From: Oscillatoria nigro-viridis PCC 7112
Lineage (GTDB): Bacteria; Cyanobacteriota; Cyanobacteriia; Cyanobacteriales; Microcoleaceae
Direction: 5' to 3'
NCBI RefSeq assembly: GCF_000317475.1
Contig: NC_019729.1
Coordinates: forward strand, 3,610,501-3,674,500
Length of the DNA stretch: 64,000 bases
The position numbers were made by a program, and so were the translations under genes. Shown here in pieces: positions 35,367-43,543 of the stretch. The notes beneath the pieces were generated by a model. That model ran no database searches. It had not been told where the DNA came from and saw only the letters and a list, made by a program, of their open reading frames with translations. The stretch's first letter is position 1; each line of letters starts with the position of its first letter.

Positions 35367-35900
35367 TTAATCGAGCGGTTTCAAATCTAAAGCTTTTTGC
35401 ATGGCTGCTAGTTCATCGCGGTGAGCTCTGACAGTAACCAAGCTCTTGGTTTGGCTTCCCGACTCAGCAACTGATTCGAGTTTGAGCGAGACTTGCTCAG
35501 AGCGTCCAGCTTTTTTCCAGTAAAATACCCCGGCTAGCGGGGACAGCAGTACCAAAGCTAGGAAAATTTGACCCTGCTGGGGAACTAGCATTCCCAAAAC
35601 CAGTCCCAAGCACAGAGCGCCGCCGGCACTCAGCAGAGTTAGAAAAATAGCTAGAAACCAACTCGGCCGCACAAAACCCTCAAACGTGACTTTATAGTTG
35701 GGGGCATCGACGGATGCAACTCGGTAAGCTCTCTGGGCAAAATACTGTTGTAAGTCGGTTAACAGTGACTCTTGGGCGCTCTCGGAAGCCAGCTTGACTT
35801 GTTCGATTCGATCTTTGACTGAAGCCTTGATGAAGAAAAACAAGCCAACAGCCAGCAGTAGCGTCAGCACAAATGTTGAAGGAAGAACAGCAGTATCCAT
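35367..35900 (-). CDS. CCB2/CCB4-like cofactor assembly protein of cytochrome b6f
   Basis: The 177-residue membrane protein resembles the cyanobacterial CCB2/CCB4 family. In algae and plants these proteins help attach haem c(i) covalently to cytochrome b6. An N-terminal helix (FVLTLLLAVGLFFFIKASV) is followed by a soluble stretch with YFAQRAYRVASVDAPNYKVT. The family-like segment FEGFVRPSWFLAIFLTLLSA leads into a second and third helix (GGALCLGLVLGML, IFLALVLLSPLAGVFYW). The C-terminal domain ends EQVSLKLESV with a basic tail. It probably sits in the thylakoid membrane. The family assignment rests on recalled sequence similarity, while the topology is visible. Confidence 0.8.
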   Translation of the reverse strand: MDTAVLPSTFVLTLLLAVGLFFFIKASVKDRIEQVKLASESAQESLLTDLQQYFAQRAYRVASVDAPNYKVTFEGFVRPSWFLAIFLTLLSAGGALCLGLVLGMLVPQQGQIFLALVLLSPLAGVFYWKKAGRSEQVSLKLESVAESGSQTKSLVTVRAHRDELAAMQKALDLKPLD

Positions 35901-35968
35901 CGGTAGAAGTTTGTGTAATTGAAACGATCTACTCTTACTTTACAGAAATTTACATACGAAAGCGATCG

Positions 35969-36097
35969 AGGACTTACGCAGACACTTTTTTACCAAGATT
36001 CGCAGAAAGCTTCTTCTGCAAGGCGTTTTTCTCTCCATCACCCAATTCCCATATCTCCCCATCGTCGCTAATTCTCAAGTGACAATGCGTAAGTCCT
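35969..36097. repeat. MITE-like element with AGGACTTACGCA ends, copy 1
   Basis: AGGACTTACGCA at the left and TGCGTAAGTCCT at the right form 12-bp perfect inverted ends of a 129-bp non-coding segment. A 90-bp element with near-identical ends lies at 49160-49249. The rest of the 35901-36216 gap contains nothing recognisable. Confidence 0.65.
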
Positions 36098-36216
36098 GAC
36101 GTAGTGTAGCTGCTTTAATCGCTGTGCGGCGGGCGAGCAAAGCGAAGGCAATCGGGCAAATCGCTTTGCAAGTAGCGCCAGCATCTCCAGGGTTTAGGCA
36201 TCCGATTCCAACTCGG

Positions 36217-36609
36217 CTAACCTGTGTGACCAGTTTCCAGGGCGCGGGCTCGACGATCTGACGCGCCGTTTCCCTGACCGATGTACTCGTGCCAGAGACG
36301 AGCGAGGTCTTGAGCTTGGTGCCGCCACTCAGGGAGGATTTGATACATCCGGCGGGGGCGGCCGCGTCCTTCTACTTTTTTCCAGTAACCGGTGATTACG
36401 GCTTCATCTTCGAGGAATTTCAGAGCGCTGTAGAGCACGGTATCAGAAAGTCGGTAGATGGGGAATTCCCTCTCTAGTTGGCCAATCAGTTCTGTACCGT
36501 AGGAATCTCCGCGCAATAACACGGAGAGAATGTAACACACAGCTAGTTCCTTGTTTAGATAAACAGGAGGGGGGTCTTGAAAAAATTGATAGATATGTTC
36601 AAACTTCAT
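36217..36609 (-). CDS. PadR-family transcriptional regulator
   Basis: This 130-residue DNA-binding protein has a PadR winged helix at about 18-95. ELAVCYILSVLLRGDSYGTE begins the first helices, RLSDTVLYSALKFLEDEAVI contains the recognition helix, and EGRGRPRRMYQILPEW forms the wing. PadR proteins repress genes in response to ligands such as phenolic acids or through partner proteins. Cyanobacteria have a PadR-like clock protein, Pex; whether this is related cannot be judged here. No operator or target gene was recognised. It stands alone on the minus strand. Confidence 0.92.
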   Translation of the reverse strand: MKFEHIYQFFQDPPPVYLNKELAVCYILSVLLRGDSYGTELIGQLEREFPIYRLSDTVLYSALKFLEDEAVITGYWKKVEGRGRPRRMYQILPEWRHQAQDLARLWHEYIGQGNGASDRRARALETGHTG

Positions 36610-36953
36610 CTTTCTTGTCCGCTGGAAACTCTCGTGATACCGTCAGGTTAACGGGAGAGGAAAGCGGGGCGGGGTGTGCCGCTTCCTAATGATTGAGTGG
36701 GACACCGGGGAAACAGAGGTGCAGTATTTCCCCAGTGAATGTTGATAGCCCCAAACGCTTGTCCTGCACTTCGGTAATGTTTGCCTGCCCCTTGGTTGAG
36801 GAGCACTGGCGTAACTAGCGCATTTTTTTTCCTCTTCCAATCTATCGCAGCGACTATTGCTAAGTGTGCGATCGCCTGCAAGAGTTGGCAGTTACTTTGG
36901 GAGTTAGTGTTTTAACTGAATTTGCCGTTGATGTTTGCGTTCAAGCGCAGGCT
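36610..36953. other. Intergenic region without recognised features
   Basis: Open frames on the minus strand (36643-36881) overlap each other, have biased composition and no ribosome binding sites. No gene, repeat or RNA was identified. Confidence 0.5.
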
Positions 36954-37157
36954 TTAAACCGAACTCAGGCCTAACATAGCCCGCAGTGTAAAAGTTAGAA
37001 AGACAAAAGTCGCTACAATCGAACTAATCAGGGCGATCGCAGTTGTCGGTCGATCGAGCAGGGGTTTGAGTCGCTCGAACAGGAAAAAGAAAATTCCCAG
37101 ACATATCGTAATGAAAAAGCGCGGGTAGCGAGAGACGTTATTAATAAAATCTTGCAT
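36954..37157 (-). CDS. ycf33: DUF751/Ycf33-like small membrane protein
   Basis: The 67-residue protein reads MQDFINNVSRYPRFFITICL at its start, followed by two membrane helices (FFITICLGIFFFLFERL and AIALISSIVATFVFLTFTLR) separated by KPLLDRPTT. This matches the DUF751 family, which includes plastid Ycf33, kept in cyanobacteria and some algal plastids; its function is unknown. ATG 37157 is chosen because the conserved part begins there; an upstream in-frame start at 37205 would add 16 residues with no conservation seen. Confidence 0.85.
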   Translation of the reverse strand: MQDFINNVSRYPRFFITICLGIFFFLFERLKPLLDRPTTAIALISSIVATFVFLTFTLRAMLGLSSV

Positions 37158-37539
37158 TGGCTTGGTGGGGTAAAGTGTCACAGCACGGTCTTTGACTGGT
37201 AACACTTGTGAGCGAGTTAGACAATTTTGGCACAGCCGGAGCTAAATCTGCCGATCGGGCGATCGGGCATTTTTGCCGTTGAGGCTGACATATATAATTC
37301 TAACGAAAACTTTTCGCCGATCGCTCCGGCACTGTCTGTTTAATGCCACGCAACCTCCGGTGACAACTTCAGAAGTATTTATATTGAGTTCTAGTTGTGA
37401 TAAATATTATCAAAAATTTGGGTTTAAAACCCTGTCCTTCTAGGACAGCTTTAATTTCTTAAAACTTTTTTCAAAAAGTCCGATAAGTTCCGATATCTGG
37501 GGTATAGTATAAAAGTCAAGGTCAAATTCCTTTGCCATC
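37158..37539. repeat. Intergenic region with a palindromic repeat
   Basis: It contains GGGTTTAAAACCC followed by CTGTCCT-TCT-AGGACAG (37432-37448). The arrangement resembles the repeat after pilQ (a GGTT..AACC palindrome plus an AGGAC stem). No gene is seen. Confidence 0.5.
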
Positions 37540-37638
37540 GTGAAACAAGACATGAGACACACTTTTAGGCATAAACCGGGGGACGCAGAGCAGCGAAAAC
37601 TCTTTAAACAGCTAGAGGCTGAATTCAGTAAGTCTTAA
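37540..37638 (+). CDS. Short ORF of unknown nature (32 aa)
   Basis: A GTG-initiated frame encodes a basic peptide with MRHTFRHKPGDAEQRKLFKQ and an acidic end, EAEFSKS. It could be a small protein or the N-terminal relic of a transposon-encoded TnpB-like gene, since an IS605-type right end follows. Neither is proven. Confidence 0.3.
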   Translation: MKQDMRHTFRHKPGDAEQRKLFKQLEAEFSKS

Positions 37639-37679
37639 ACCAGTCAAAACCAACTATTTTTAGGATTGTTAAGTAGGGT

Positions 37680-37875
37680 AGGGCATACCCAAACTCTAGA
37701 TAAGTATTCTAGTACGCTTTTGGAGACAGACCCGCTGGGGTGGCTGCGAATCAGGCTCGTTAATTGGTAGGATTCTACGGTTGAAAAGTCGGAGTATTGC
37801 CGAAAGGACGCAACACTTAAAGGTTAGTCGCTGAATTAAGAATCCCCGCACCTTAATAGTCGGGGAGTGTCAATT
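37680..37875 (+). mobile_element. IS200/IS605-type right end (omegaRNA-like), tnpB missing
   Basis: The stretch includes GCTGCGAATCAGGCTCGTTA, AAAAGTCGGAGTATTGCCGA and TTAAAGGTTAGTCGCTGAAT. It ends with a CCCCG...CGGGG hairpin (37844-37865) and GTGTCAATT. This pattern is familiar from the 3' ends of cyanobacterial tnpB elements, where the region encodes the guide (omega) RNA scaffold and the transposon end. No tnpB precedes it, only about 100 bp of unknown sequence. The identification is from remembered sequence patterns and needs an alignment. Confidence 0.55.
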
Positions 37876-37883
37876 CTAGATAA

Positions 37884-37997
37884 ATGTCTGCTTCCGCACC
37901 TTTTCAAGTCTTGCCGCGTCCCTTTCTGAAATGGGCCGGAGGCAAAACTAGGTTGAAGATATTAAAAACCCAGAGAATCACACTATGCGAATTTTAG
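37884..37997 (+). pseudogene. 5' fragment of a second Dam-type methylase
   Basis: The frame encodes MSASAPFQVLPRPFLKWAGG followed by KTRL, the motif I region (SAM-binding PFLKWAGGK) of D12-class adenine methylases. Homology stops after KTRL; the remaining codons to the stop at 37997 are unrelated. It points opposite to the complete methylase at 39289 and touches the end of the restriction gene. Confidence 0.75.
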
Positions 37998-39286
37998 TCT
38001 TTGATTTGGGACAATATCCAAGAAATCCAGCCTTGGACAGTAGACTTACGCCTTTTTATAGTTGTATTATTAATATCTGGACGATTTTCTGAGATTATTT
38101 TACATATTGCATCTTCGGGCGGAATTTCTCCCTGTTTAAGGGTTAATTCAAATACTATATAAAAAACTTTTTTTTCTAAAATTTTATTAATCAAATCTAG
38201 ATATTTTAATTTAGGTCTTTTATGTAAAATTGACCTTCCTTCACTTGTCAAGCGAAAGAGGGGCTTTTTTGTTAGAGAATTTTCATGTTTTTCCATCAGT
38301 CCAATATACAGACCAGCATTAGTATAATAGTCAGTTTGCCTGCGGTCAAATTCATAGTTTTCTGTAATATCATCTTTAGTTAAATCTCTTTCTAATAACA
38401 ATGATAATAAATCTACTACTCTCTCAAATTTATCAGCTTGTGGCAATGGAACATCTGGCTCTGCAATTACTTTAATATTATTGAATACCCGATCGACATC
38501 ACTCCGTTGTATTTCTTCGGGAGCGATCGTATAATTCTTTTGTGTAATCAGTTGGAGAGAGTTATAATCTTTATCATTGCTAAATTCATAAATAAAAAAA
38601 CTAAAAATGTCGTTAGAGTATGTCATGAATACTGGAATCACTTTTTTAGTTATTTTTTTTGACCACAATCTGTAAGGATAGTAAAGTTGTCGAATCAAAA
38701 AATTCTTAATAAAATATTTTTTAGCTTCTATCAATATAAAATAATTTTCACTTTCAAATCCTGCATCTATTTCACACTGCGAATTTTTAACTTTGATTGA
38801 ATATGGTTCGTTGGCGAGAGAATTTATAATATTAAAATCAAAGGACTCTGTAGACATTCTCCCAGAAACAGTATAAGCTGTTTTTTCGCCGAATAAATCA
38901 TCTATAATACCGATATTAAATGCACAGTGCAATGCGGAACTTTCAGAATATAAATTTGTGTAATCTATACTCTCTATCCCGGGAGGAAACTCAAAAGGAA
39001 TAACTTCAATTTCACTATCATATTTAACTTCAAAGTGTGTATCAAACTTCCCAATAACGTATTTAGAACGAGAAATTGGCAATATGGATAGATGATTGTC
39101 TCGAAAGATATCTGGCAAATTAACCGAGTGATCGAACTTTGCCATCAGCCTGCTTTCTCTTTCTTGATTAATTTGACCAGATGCTATTTCAAAAAAAACA
39201 TTTTTCTCTACCTCTTCTAATATCTTATGCCTTTCAAATAATATTTCCCAAGCTTTGTCATTGGCAGTTTTCTGGCTTTTACTCAT
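37994..39286 (-). CDS. Type II restriction endonuclease, PD-(D/E)xK type
   Basis: The 430-residue protein is the likely partner of the adjacent adenine methylase. A PD-(D/E)xK-like active site is visible at about 170-190 in QCEIDAGFESENYFILIEAK (Asp, then Glu-Ala-Lys). The N-terminus is helical and charged. The C-terminal half carries helices with RRQTDYYTNAGLYIGLMEKH and LFRLTSEGRSIL, which look like a winged-helix DNA-reading module. The gene is much more AT-rich than its neighbours, a sign of transfer. It ends 2 bp after the methylase stop region, in the same operon (methylase first). The recognition sequence cannot be read from the protein; a GATC-type site is only suggested by the methylase class. 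Confidence 0.8.
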   Translation of the reverse strand: MSKSQKTANDKAWEILFERHKILEEVEKNVFFEIASGQINQERESRLMAKFDHSVNLPDIFRDNHLSILPISRSKYVIGKFDTHFEVKYDSEIEVIPFEFPPGIESIDYTNLYSESSALHCAFNIGIIDDLFGEKTAYTVSGRMSTESFDFNIINSLANEPYSIKVKNSQCEIDAGFESENYFILIEAKKYFIKNFLIRQLYYPYRLWSKKITKKVIPVFMTYSNDIFSFFIYEFSNDKDYNSLQLITQKNYTIAPEEIQRSDVDRVFNNIKVIAEPDVPLPQADKFERVVDLLSLLLERDLTKDDITENYEFDRRQTDYYTNAGLYIGLMEKHENSLTKKPLFRLTSEGRSILHKRPKLKYLDLINKILEKKVFYIVFELTLKQGEIPPEDAICKIISENRPDINNTTIKRRKSTVQGWISWILSQIKD

Positions 39287-39288
39287 AT

Positions 39289-40179
39289 TTATTTATCCTG
39301 AATTTCATAATTCAAAACTAATACTTCATCAACCATACCTCTTTTCAAGGCATTTGAGTTGATACTTCTCGTTGCCCTAACTTTTTTAATTTTATCCTGA
39401 TAATCATTGTACAAATTCATAATAAAATCTGTACAGGAATTACTCAGCATTACCTTGCAACCTCTTTTATTTAAATCGTCAAACACTTTTTTGAGTCGTT
39501 TTTGTTGGTCTCTGTTAAAGCCATTGACATCATATCCAGTAAAAGAAGCTGTTTCCGACACAGGATCGTAAGGAGGATCGAAATAAACAAAATCTCCTCT
39601 CTTGGCATCTTTTACAGCATCTTCAAAATCCTGATTTAACAGCGTGATATTATTGCTATTTAAGTATTTGTTCACAGCTCTTAAAACAGCGTCATCTAAA
39701 AAATTAGGATTTTTATATCTACCAAACGGAACATTAAACTGACCTTGGGAATTAACCCTAAATAAACCATTATAGCAGGTTTTATTTAGATAAATGATTC
39801 GTGCTGCTTTTTCCACTTCAGACAAAATTTCATATTTTTTCGTTGAACGATCTAAGTCTCTCATCTCATAATAAGACGTTTCGCTATTGCTATATTTATC
39901 CTTGCTTAATTCCTCCATCAGCTCATCTAAGGAGTCTTTGATTACTTGATAGCAGTTAATCAGTTCTTTATTGCTATCATTGATAACAGCTTTTTGGTGT
40001 TGTAACTCAAACAAGAGTGCGCCTCCACCTATGAAAGGTTCATAGTATGTATTTTTGCTTGTCAGCTTGGGAACATACTTAACAATTTCTGGCAATAACT
40101 GCCTTTTACCTCCTGCCCACTTTAAGAAAGGTCTTACTAACGGATTAATTTTCCCTCTTACTAACGTATCGCTTTTCAC
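39289..40179 (-). CDS. dam: DNA adenine methylase (D12 class, Dam/DpnM type)
   Basis: This 296-residue N6-adenine methyltransferase has the SAM-binding motif RPFLKWAGGKRQLLPEI at about 17-33. YYEPFIGGGALLFEL follows at about 46-60, YLNKTCYNGLFRVNSQGQFN in the middle, and the catalytic DPPY in YFDPPYDP at about 200-203. C-terminal parts VMLSNSCTDFIMNLY and VRATRSINSNALKRG fit the class. It would protect host DNA from the nuclease encoded 2 bp downstream. The AT-rich composition matches the nuclease gene and not the flanks. The ATG at 40179 is accepted because motif I follows at the usual distance. Confidence 0.93.
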   Translation of the reverse strand: MKSDTLVRGKINPLVRPFLKWAGGKRQLLPEIVKYVPKLTSKNTYYEPFIGGGALLFELQHQKAVINDSNKELINCYQVIKDSLDELMEELSKDKYSNSETSYYEMRDLDRSTKKYEILSEVEKAARIIYLNKTCYNGLFRVNSQGQFNVPFGRYKNPNFLDDAVLRAVNKYLNSNNITLLNQDFEDAVKDAKRGDFVYFDPPYDPVSETASFTGYDVNGFNRDQQKRLKKVFDDLNKRGCKVMLSNSCTDFIMNLYNDYQDKIKKVRATRSINSNALKRGMVDEVLVLNYEIQDK

Positions 40180-40341
40180 TCAGATGCCTCTAACGCTGAA
40201 CAATTCATTGTACTTGAATTTTTGTTCAAGTCAAGAGGAAAGGGTTATATTGATTCAAGGTGTAAGTCGCAGTTAAATAGATCGACCAAAGCACCTTGAC
40301 ATAAATACCTTCATCTGATATGTCTGGGAAAACAATCTGAA

Positions 40342-41277
40342 TTAAGCCGATCGCACTTCGATCGCTCCCCTGTCAAAAACCCGTTTGTCAGTACCGATAG
40401 AACTGACAAACATCCGGTCTTCATAGACATCAAACGTCGCAAAACTCAGCCGACTAGCAGAATACTCCGTCCACTCAGAACGCCCCACCGGACGAGTGCC
40501 GCCGCCGGCACCGCAAATTAAATAAGTCGTACCGTTAATCGATCGAGTGCGTTCGTAACTGTGCTCGTGTCCGTTGATATAAAGCTGCACGCCGTACTTT
40601 TGAAACAAAGGCGTCAAAGTCTGAATAAAAGATTGACTCACTCCGTAGACGCCAGAGGAATAAATCGGGTGGTGGCCGAACACAACTTTCCAAGGTGCCG
40701 TGCTCTGACTCAACTCTTTTTCCAGCCAAGCAAGCTGATTTTCCCAATCCGCATTGTGATTGGTATCTAAAGCAAAAAACTGTACCGGATCGCGCCGAAA
40801 AGTATAGTAGCGACCTTGCATATTAAAACCCGCATATTTAACTTGCGGATCGCCGTTAGCAGTGCGGATGTCGTGATTTCCCAGACAAGCATAAAATTTT
40901 ACACCTTGCTGCAATAACGGCTGATAAGGCCGCTCGAAAACAGCATTAATTTTTTCAATTTCGCCGTTATTGTAGATATTGTCGCCCGCGAGAACAGCAA
41001 CATTAAAAGGGTTTTCCCGGTGATATTGCGCCATCGCCTCAGCCACAGCATACTGACCTTCTGCGCCCGTACCGGTGTCGGCTACCGAAATAAAGCGTAA
41101 AATAGGCGGTGAGGCCGGCAAAGGGACGATCGCCCTTTCTCCCTCAACGTTAGAAGGCACAGCAGCATTGGCGTCTGTACCCCAGGCAGTCCGAAGCTGA
41201 AACATTTTCCAGACTCCGACCAAACCTAAGCTGCTGAGACTGCCTAAAATTAGAAAGTGACGGCGTTTGATACTCAT
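40342..41277 (-). CDS. Exported metallophosphoesterase (purple acid phosphatase-like)
   Basis: The 311-residue protein begins with a Tat-type signal (MSIKRRHFLILGSLSSLGLV), so it is folded before export. The calcineurin-like metal motifs are complete: ISVADTGTG, VLAGDNIYNNGE, ACLGNHDIR, VVFGHHPIYSSG and LYINGHEHSYERT. These bind two metal ions and hydrolyse phosphate esters in the periplasm or thylakoid lumen. The tail YLICGAGGGTRPVGRSEWTE is typical of acid phosphatases of this group. Substrate is unknown. It stands alone; the next gene is divergent, with a shared ~100-bp promoter region. Confidence 0.93.
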   Translation of the reverse strand: MSIKRRHFLILGSLSSLGLVGVWKMFQLRTAWGTDANAAVPSNVEGERAIVPLPASPPILRFISVADTGTGAEGQYAVAEAMAQYHRENPFNVAVLAGDNIYNNGEIEKINAVFERPYQPLLQQGVKFYACLGNHDIRTANGDPQVKYAGFNMQGRYYTFRRDPVQFFALDTNHNADWENQLAWLEKELSQSTAPWKVVFGHHPIYSSGVYGVSQSFIQTLTPLFQKYGVQLYINGHEHSYERTRSINGTTYLICGAGGGTRPVGRSEWTEYSASRLSFATFDVYEDRMFVSSIGTDKRVFDRGAIEVRSA

Positions 41278-41380
41278 TGTGATTCGGTTACAACTAAGTT
41301 AAATGATAAATTAAGGCTGAGACGGCTCAACTAAAATTTATCGCTTTTAGATATATTTGCAACGCCCCAAGGCAGAGAAA

Positions 41381-42412
41381 ATGTCAGAAGAACAACTAAA
41401 CCAGTCAACTCCAGAACCCTCTCAATCTCCGACACCGGAGGTTGACTCGCCTGCAAAGTCTGCCCCCACTGGCAGCAAAACTCAAAATGCCAGCAGCGCG
41501 GTTCCAAAAAATCAGAGAATCAAAGCTTTGATTGCCTCGATTGGGAATTTGGGAAAAAAAGAGAAAAAATTAGCAGCCGAACCCCCATTGCAGCCCCAAA
41601 AGCCGATCGCGCCCACCGCTTCAGACTCAGCAACAGCAACTCCTCCGGCTGTTGCTGCGGAAGTTAACAGCGTGCCTCCAAAAGTTGCTGTAAAAGTTGA
41701 GAAAAAGCCTGTATCCCAACGCCCGGAAGGGAGTTTTTTAGAGAAAGTCGTTGTACTTTGGCAAAGTATTGTACGGCTTGTGCGATCGCTACTGCCACCA
41801 TCTGCCAACGAGAAGCTGTCCGATCCAATTTTAAACGCCGCATTAGCCGCAATTCTGATCGTTGCAGTCGGTTTAACTTTCAACAGTTTCTCGGCAAAAC
41901 CGCCGGAGAAAGTAGCAAAAGTGCCTTTGCCAGCAGCGCAGCAGTCGCCGCCAACCTTTGGCGATTTTATGGCATCGGGAACGCCAAAATCGCCAGAGGC
42001 GATCGCACCGTCAGCGCCAATCTCTACTAAATTCAAAAGCAAGTTGCCCGATTTAGTGGCGCCGGAAAAACCGCAACCAGTAGAAATTATCCCGCCGCCA
42101 CCGCTGACGCCCGAACAGTCTCTGATTGCTGCGATTCAAACTCAAGTTACTGACATTAAGAATCGACTGGGCGGCAGTTTAGTTGAGTCAGTTCAAGCTA
42201 ATTTTTCCAGCAGCATTTTGACGGTAAAAGTCGCTGAAGATTGGTACAAACTCAGCGAAGTTGAGCAAAATCAACTAGCAACGAAGATGTGGAAGGAGGC
42301 TAACTCCCTTGATTTCAGCAAGTTAGAAATTGCGAATAGGGAAGGCAAGTTAATAGCTAGAAGTCCGGTTGTTGGTTCGGAAATGATTATTTTAGACAGA
42401 GGGATTAATTAG
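41381..42412 (+). CDS. Single-pass membrane protein with disordered N-terminus
   Basis: The protein of about 343 residues has a Ser/Pro/Gln-rich disordered N-terminal half. A cytoplasmic helix (SFLEKVVVLWQSIVRLVRSL) precedes one membrane segment, ILNAALAAILIVAVGLTF, at about 163-180. A Pro-rich linker follows. The folded C-terminal domain (about 255-343) contains LIAAIQTQVTDIKNRLGGSL, ILTVKVAEDWYKLSEVEQNQ and LATKMWKEANSLDFSKLEIA. That domain resembles a BON/OmpA-like alpha-beta pattern but no family could be fixed. ATG 41381 is preferred over a TTG at 41357. Function unknown; the layout suggests a periplasmic sensor or anchor. Confidence 0.8.
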   Translation: MSEEQLNQSTPEPSQSPTPEVDSPAKSAPTGSKTQNASSAVPKNQRIKALIASIGNLGKKEKKLAAEPPLQPQKPIAPTASDSATATPPAVAAEVNSVPPKVAVKVEKKPVSQRPEGSFLEKVVVLWQSIVRLVRSLLPPSANEKLSDPILNAALAAILIVAVGLTFNSFSAKPPEKVAKVPLPAAQQSPPTFGDFMASGTPKSPEAIAPSAPISTKFKSKLPDLVAPEKPQPVEIIPPPPLTPEQSLIAAIQTQVTDIKNRLGGSLVESVQANFSSSILTVKVAEDWYKLSEVEQNQLATKMWKEANSLDFSKLEIANREGKLIARSPVVGSEMIILDRGIN

Positions 42413-42720
42413 AATTTAAATAGCCTGTATCTGTACACCATCTTACCAGCCTTACAGTCCAGGAAGCAGAACCTAATTATGTAGCGTGAGCCCTGCGTAC
42501 CTTACGGCTGTTGATTTTTGTGAGTAATCTCAAACTTTTGCAAGCTCCGACAGAATGCTAGCATTAAATCATATCATGTCAGCGGTCACGACCACAATTA
42601 AATAGGTTTGTAGTCAGGACTGAAGTTTTCATAAAACTACGAGGAATCAAGTTCTCACTAGAAACCTTAGAACGCTTATTTACCCGACATTAAATTAATA
42701 ACTTTGAGGAAAATTGAAAA
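42413..42720. other. Intergenic region
   Basis: No gene or repeat recognised in about 300 bp. TGAGGAAAA near 42711 may be the ribosome binding site of the Uma2 fragment. Confidence 0.45.
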
Positions 42721-42870
42721 ATGACAATTTTAACTCAAGCCGAACAAGTAGAAATTGAATATCCCAGCAGCGACGGAGAGCCAATGGCTGAAAGCGACAT
42801 CACCCCCGATTACATGACTTACAGCGTAGAAGCTGTCAAGCTTTACTTTCAAGAACGTTCTGATGTTTAG
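42721..42870 (+). pseudogene. Uma2-family (DUF820) endonuclease, N-terminal fragment
   Basis: The 49-codon frame encodes MTILTQAEQVEIEYPSSDGE, PMAESDITPDYMTYSVEAVK and LYFQERSDV, then TAG. Full-length Uma2 proteins continue with about 140 more residues carrying a PD-(D/E)xK nuclease site. The next codons, TAG-GTG-TGA, could derive from Tyr-Val-Ser codons, and then the MITE begins at 42882. Homology does not resume after the MITE. The gene is thus broken at the element. Confidence 0.8.
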
Positions 42871-42881
42871 GTGTGAGCTTA

Positions 42882-42980
42882 AGCTGGCGTGCATCTAATT
42901 TGTATAGTAATTTTTATTAAAAGTTTTGTGGGGTGGGCGTCCCGCCCGCCCTAAAAATCTAATTTAGATGCGCGACAGCT
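42882..42980. mobile_element. TA-flanked MITE, copy 2 (99 bp)
   Basis: Ends AGCTGGCGTGCATCTAATTT and, inverted, AGCTGTCGCGCATCTAAATT match copy 1 at 14068-14168. The centre holds GGGGTGGGCG and CGCCCGCCC. TA flanks both sides (42880-42881 and 42981-42982). Same size, same ends and same flanking TA show that the two belong to one family. Confidence 0.88.
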
Positions 42981-42982
42981 TA

Positions 42983-43543
42983 TTTTTTCATTTATTATGA
43001 ACAAAGGAACAACAGGGAGCATATCATTTTTGGAAAAAGCATTTTTTTTACAGTGCGAACTATTGAATATCTCGCACTATAAAAGCCACAGAGAGATGCT
43101 CCCCTTCTTCCGTAATTTCCAGGCAGTAAATTTGAGTAGGCTTGAAATGCGAGCCGACAACAATCTAAGTATTTTTGCTGAGTAACGTACATTGCTTTGA
43201 TAAAGAATCTGTAAAATTTTAACAATTCAATCACAATTTATCAGTCAAACAAACTAACTAGCGCAGCAACCTTCACCTATGCTCTGCTATTAAGTTGTTG
43301 CGGACACTGCCAGTTTTCCAGTAGCCGACGGAAAATATCAGTAATTCCCGTGATTGACTTGCTGCCGAAAATACGGGAACATTATTCTTAATAAAAGCTT
43401 GGCAGCTCAATAAAAATCACGCACTAAAAGCTTGATTAAGTCCGAATCCACACATTCTTCTTGAATGAAGGGTGAAGCGCATCAATTAGTTAGTTTGAAA
43501 CTATCACAAGCAAACAGCTCACTCGCATCTACGGAAATTAAAC
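42983..43543. other. Spacer upstream of the propeller-nuclease gene
   Basis: Two overlapping open frames on opposite strands (42995-43234) have no recognisable product and no good ribosome binding site. No repeat was found apart from the neighbouring MITE. The right part probably holds the promoter of the next gene. Confidence 0.45.

Noticed and set aside
42995..43234. Two opposing ORFs upstream of the propeller-nuclease gene
   Set aside because: Mutually overlapping, no ribosome binding site and no recognisable product.
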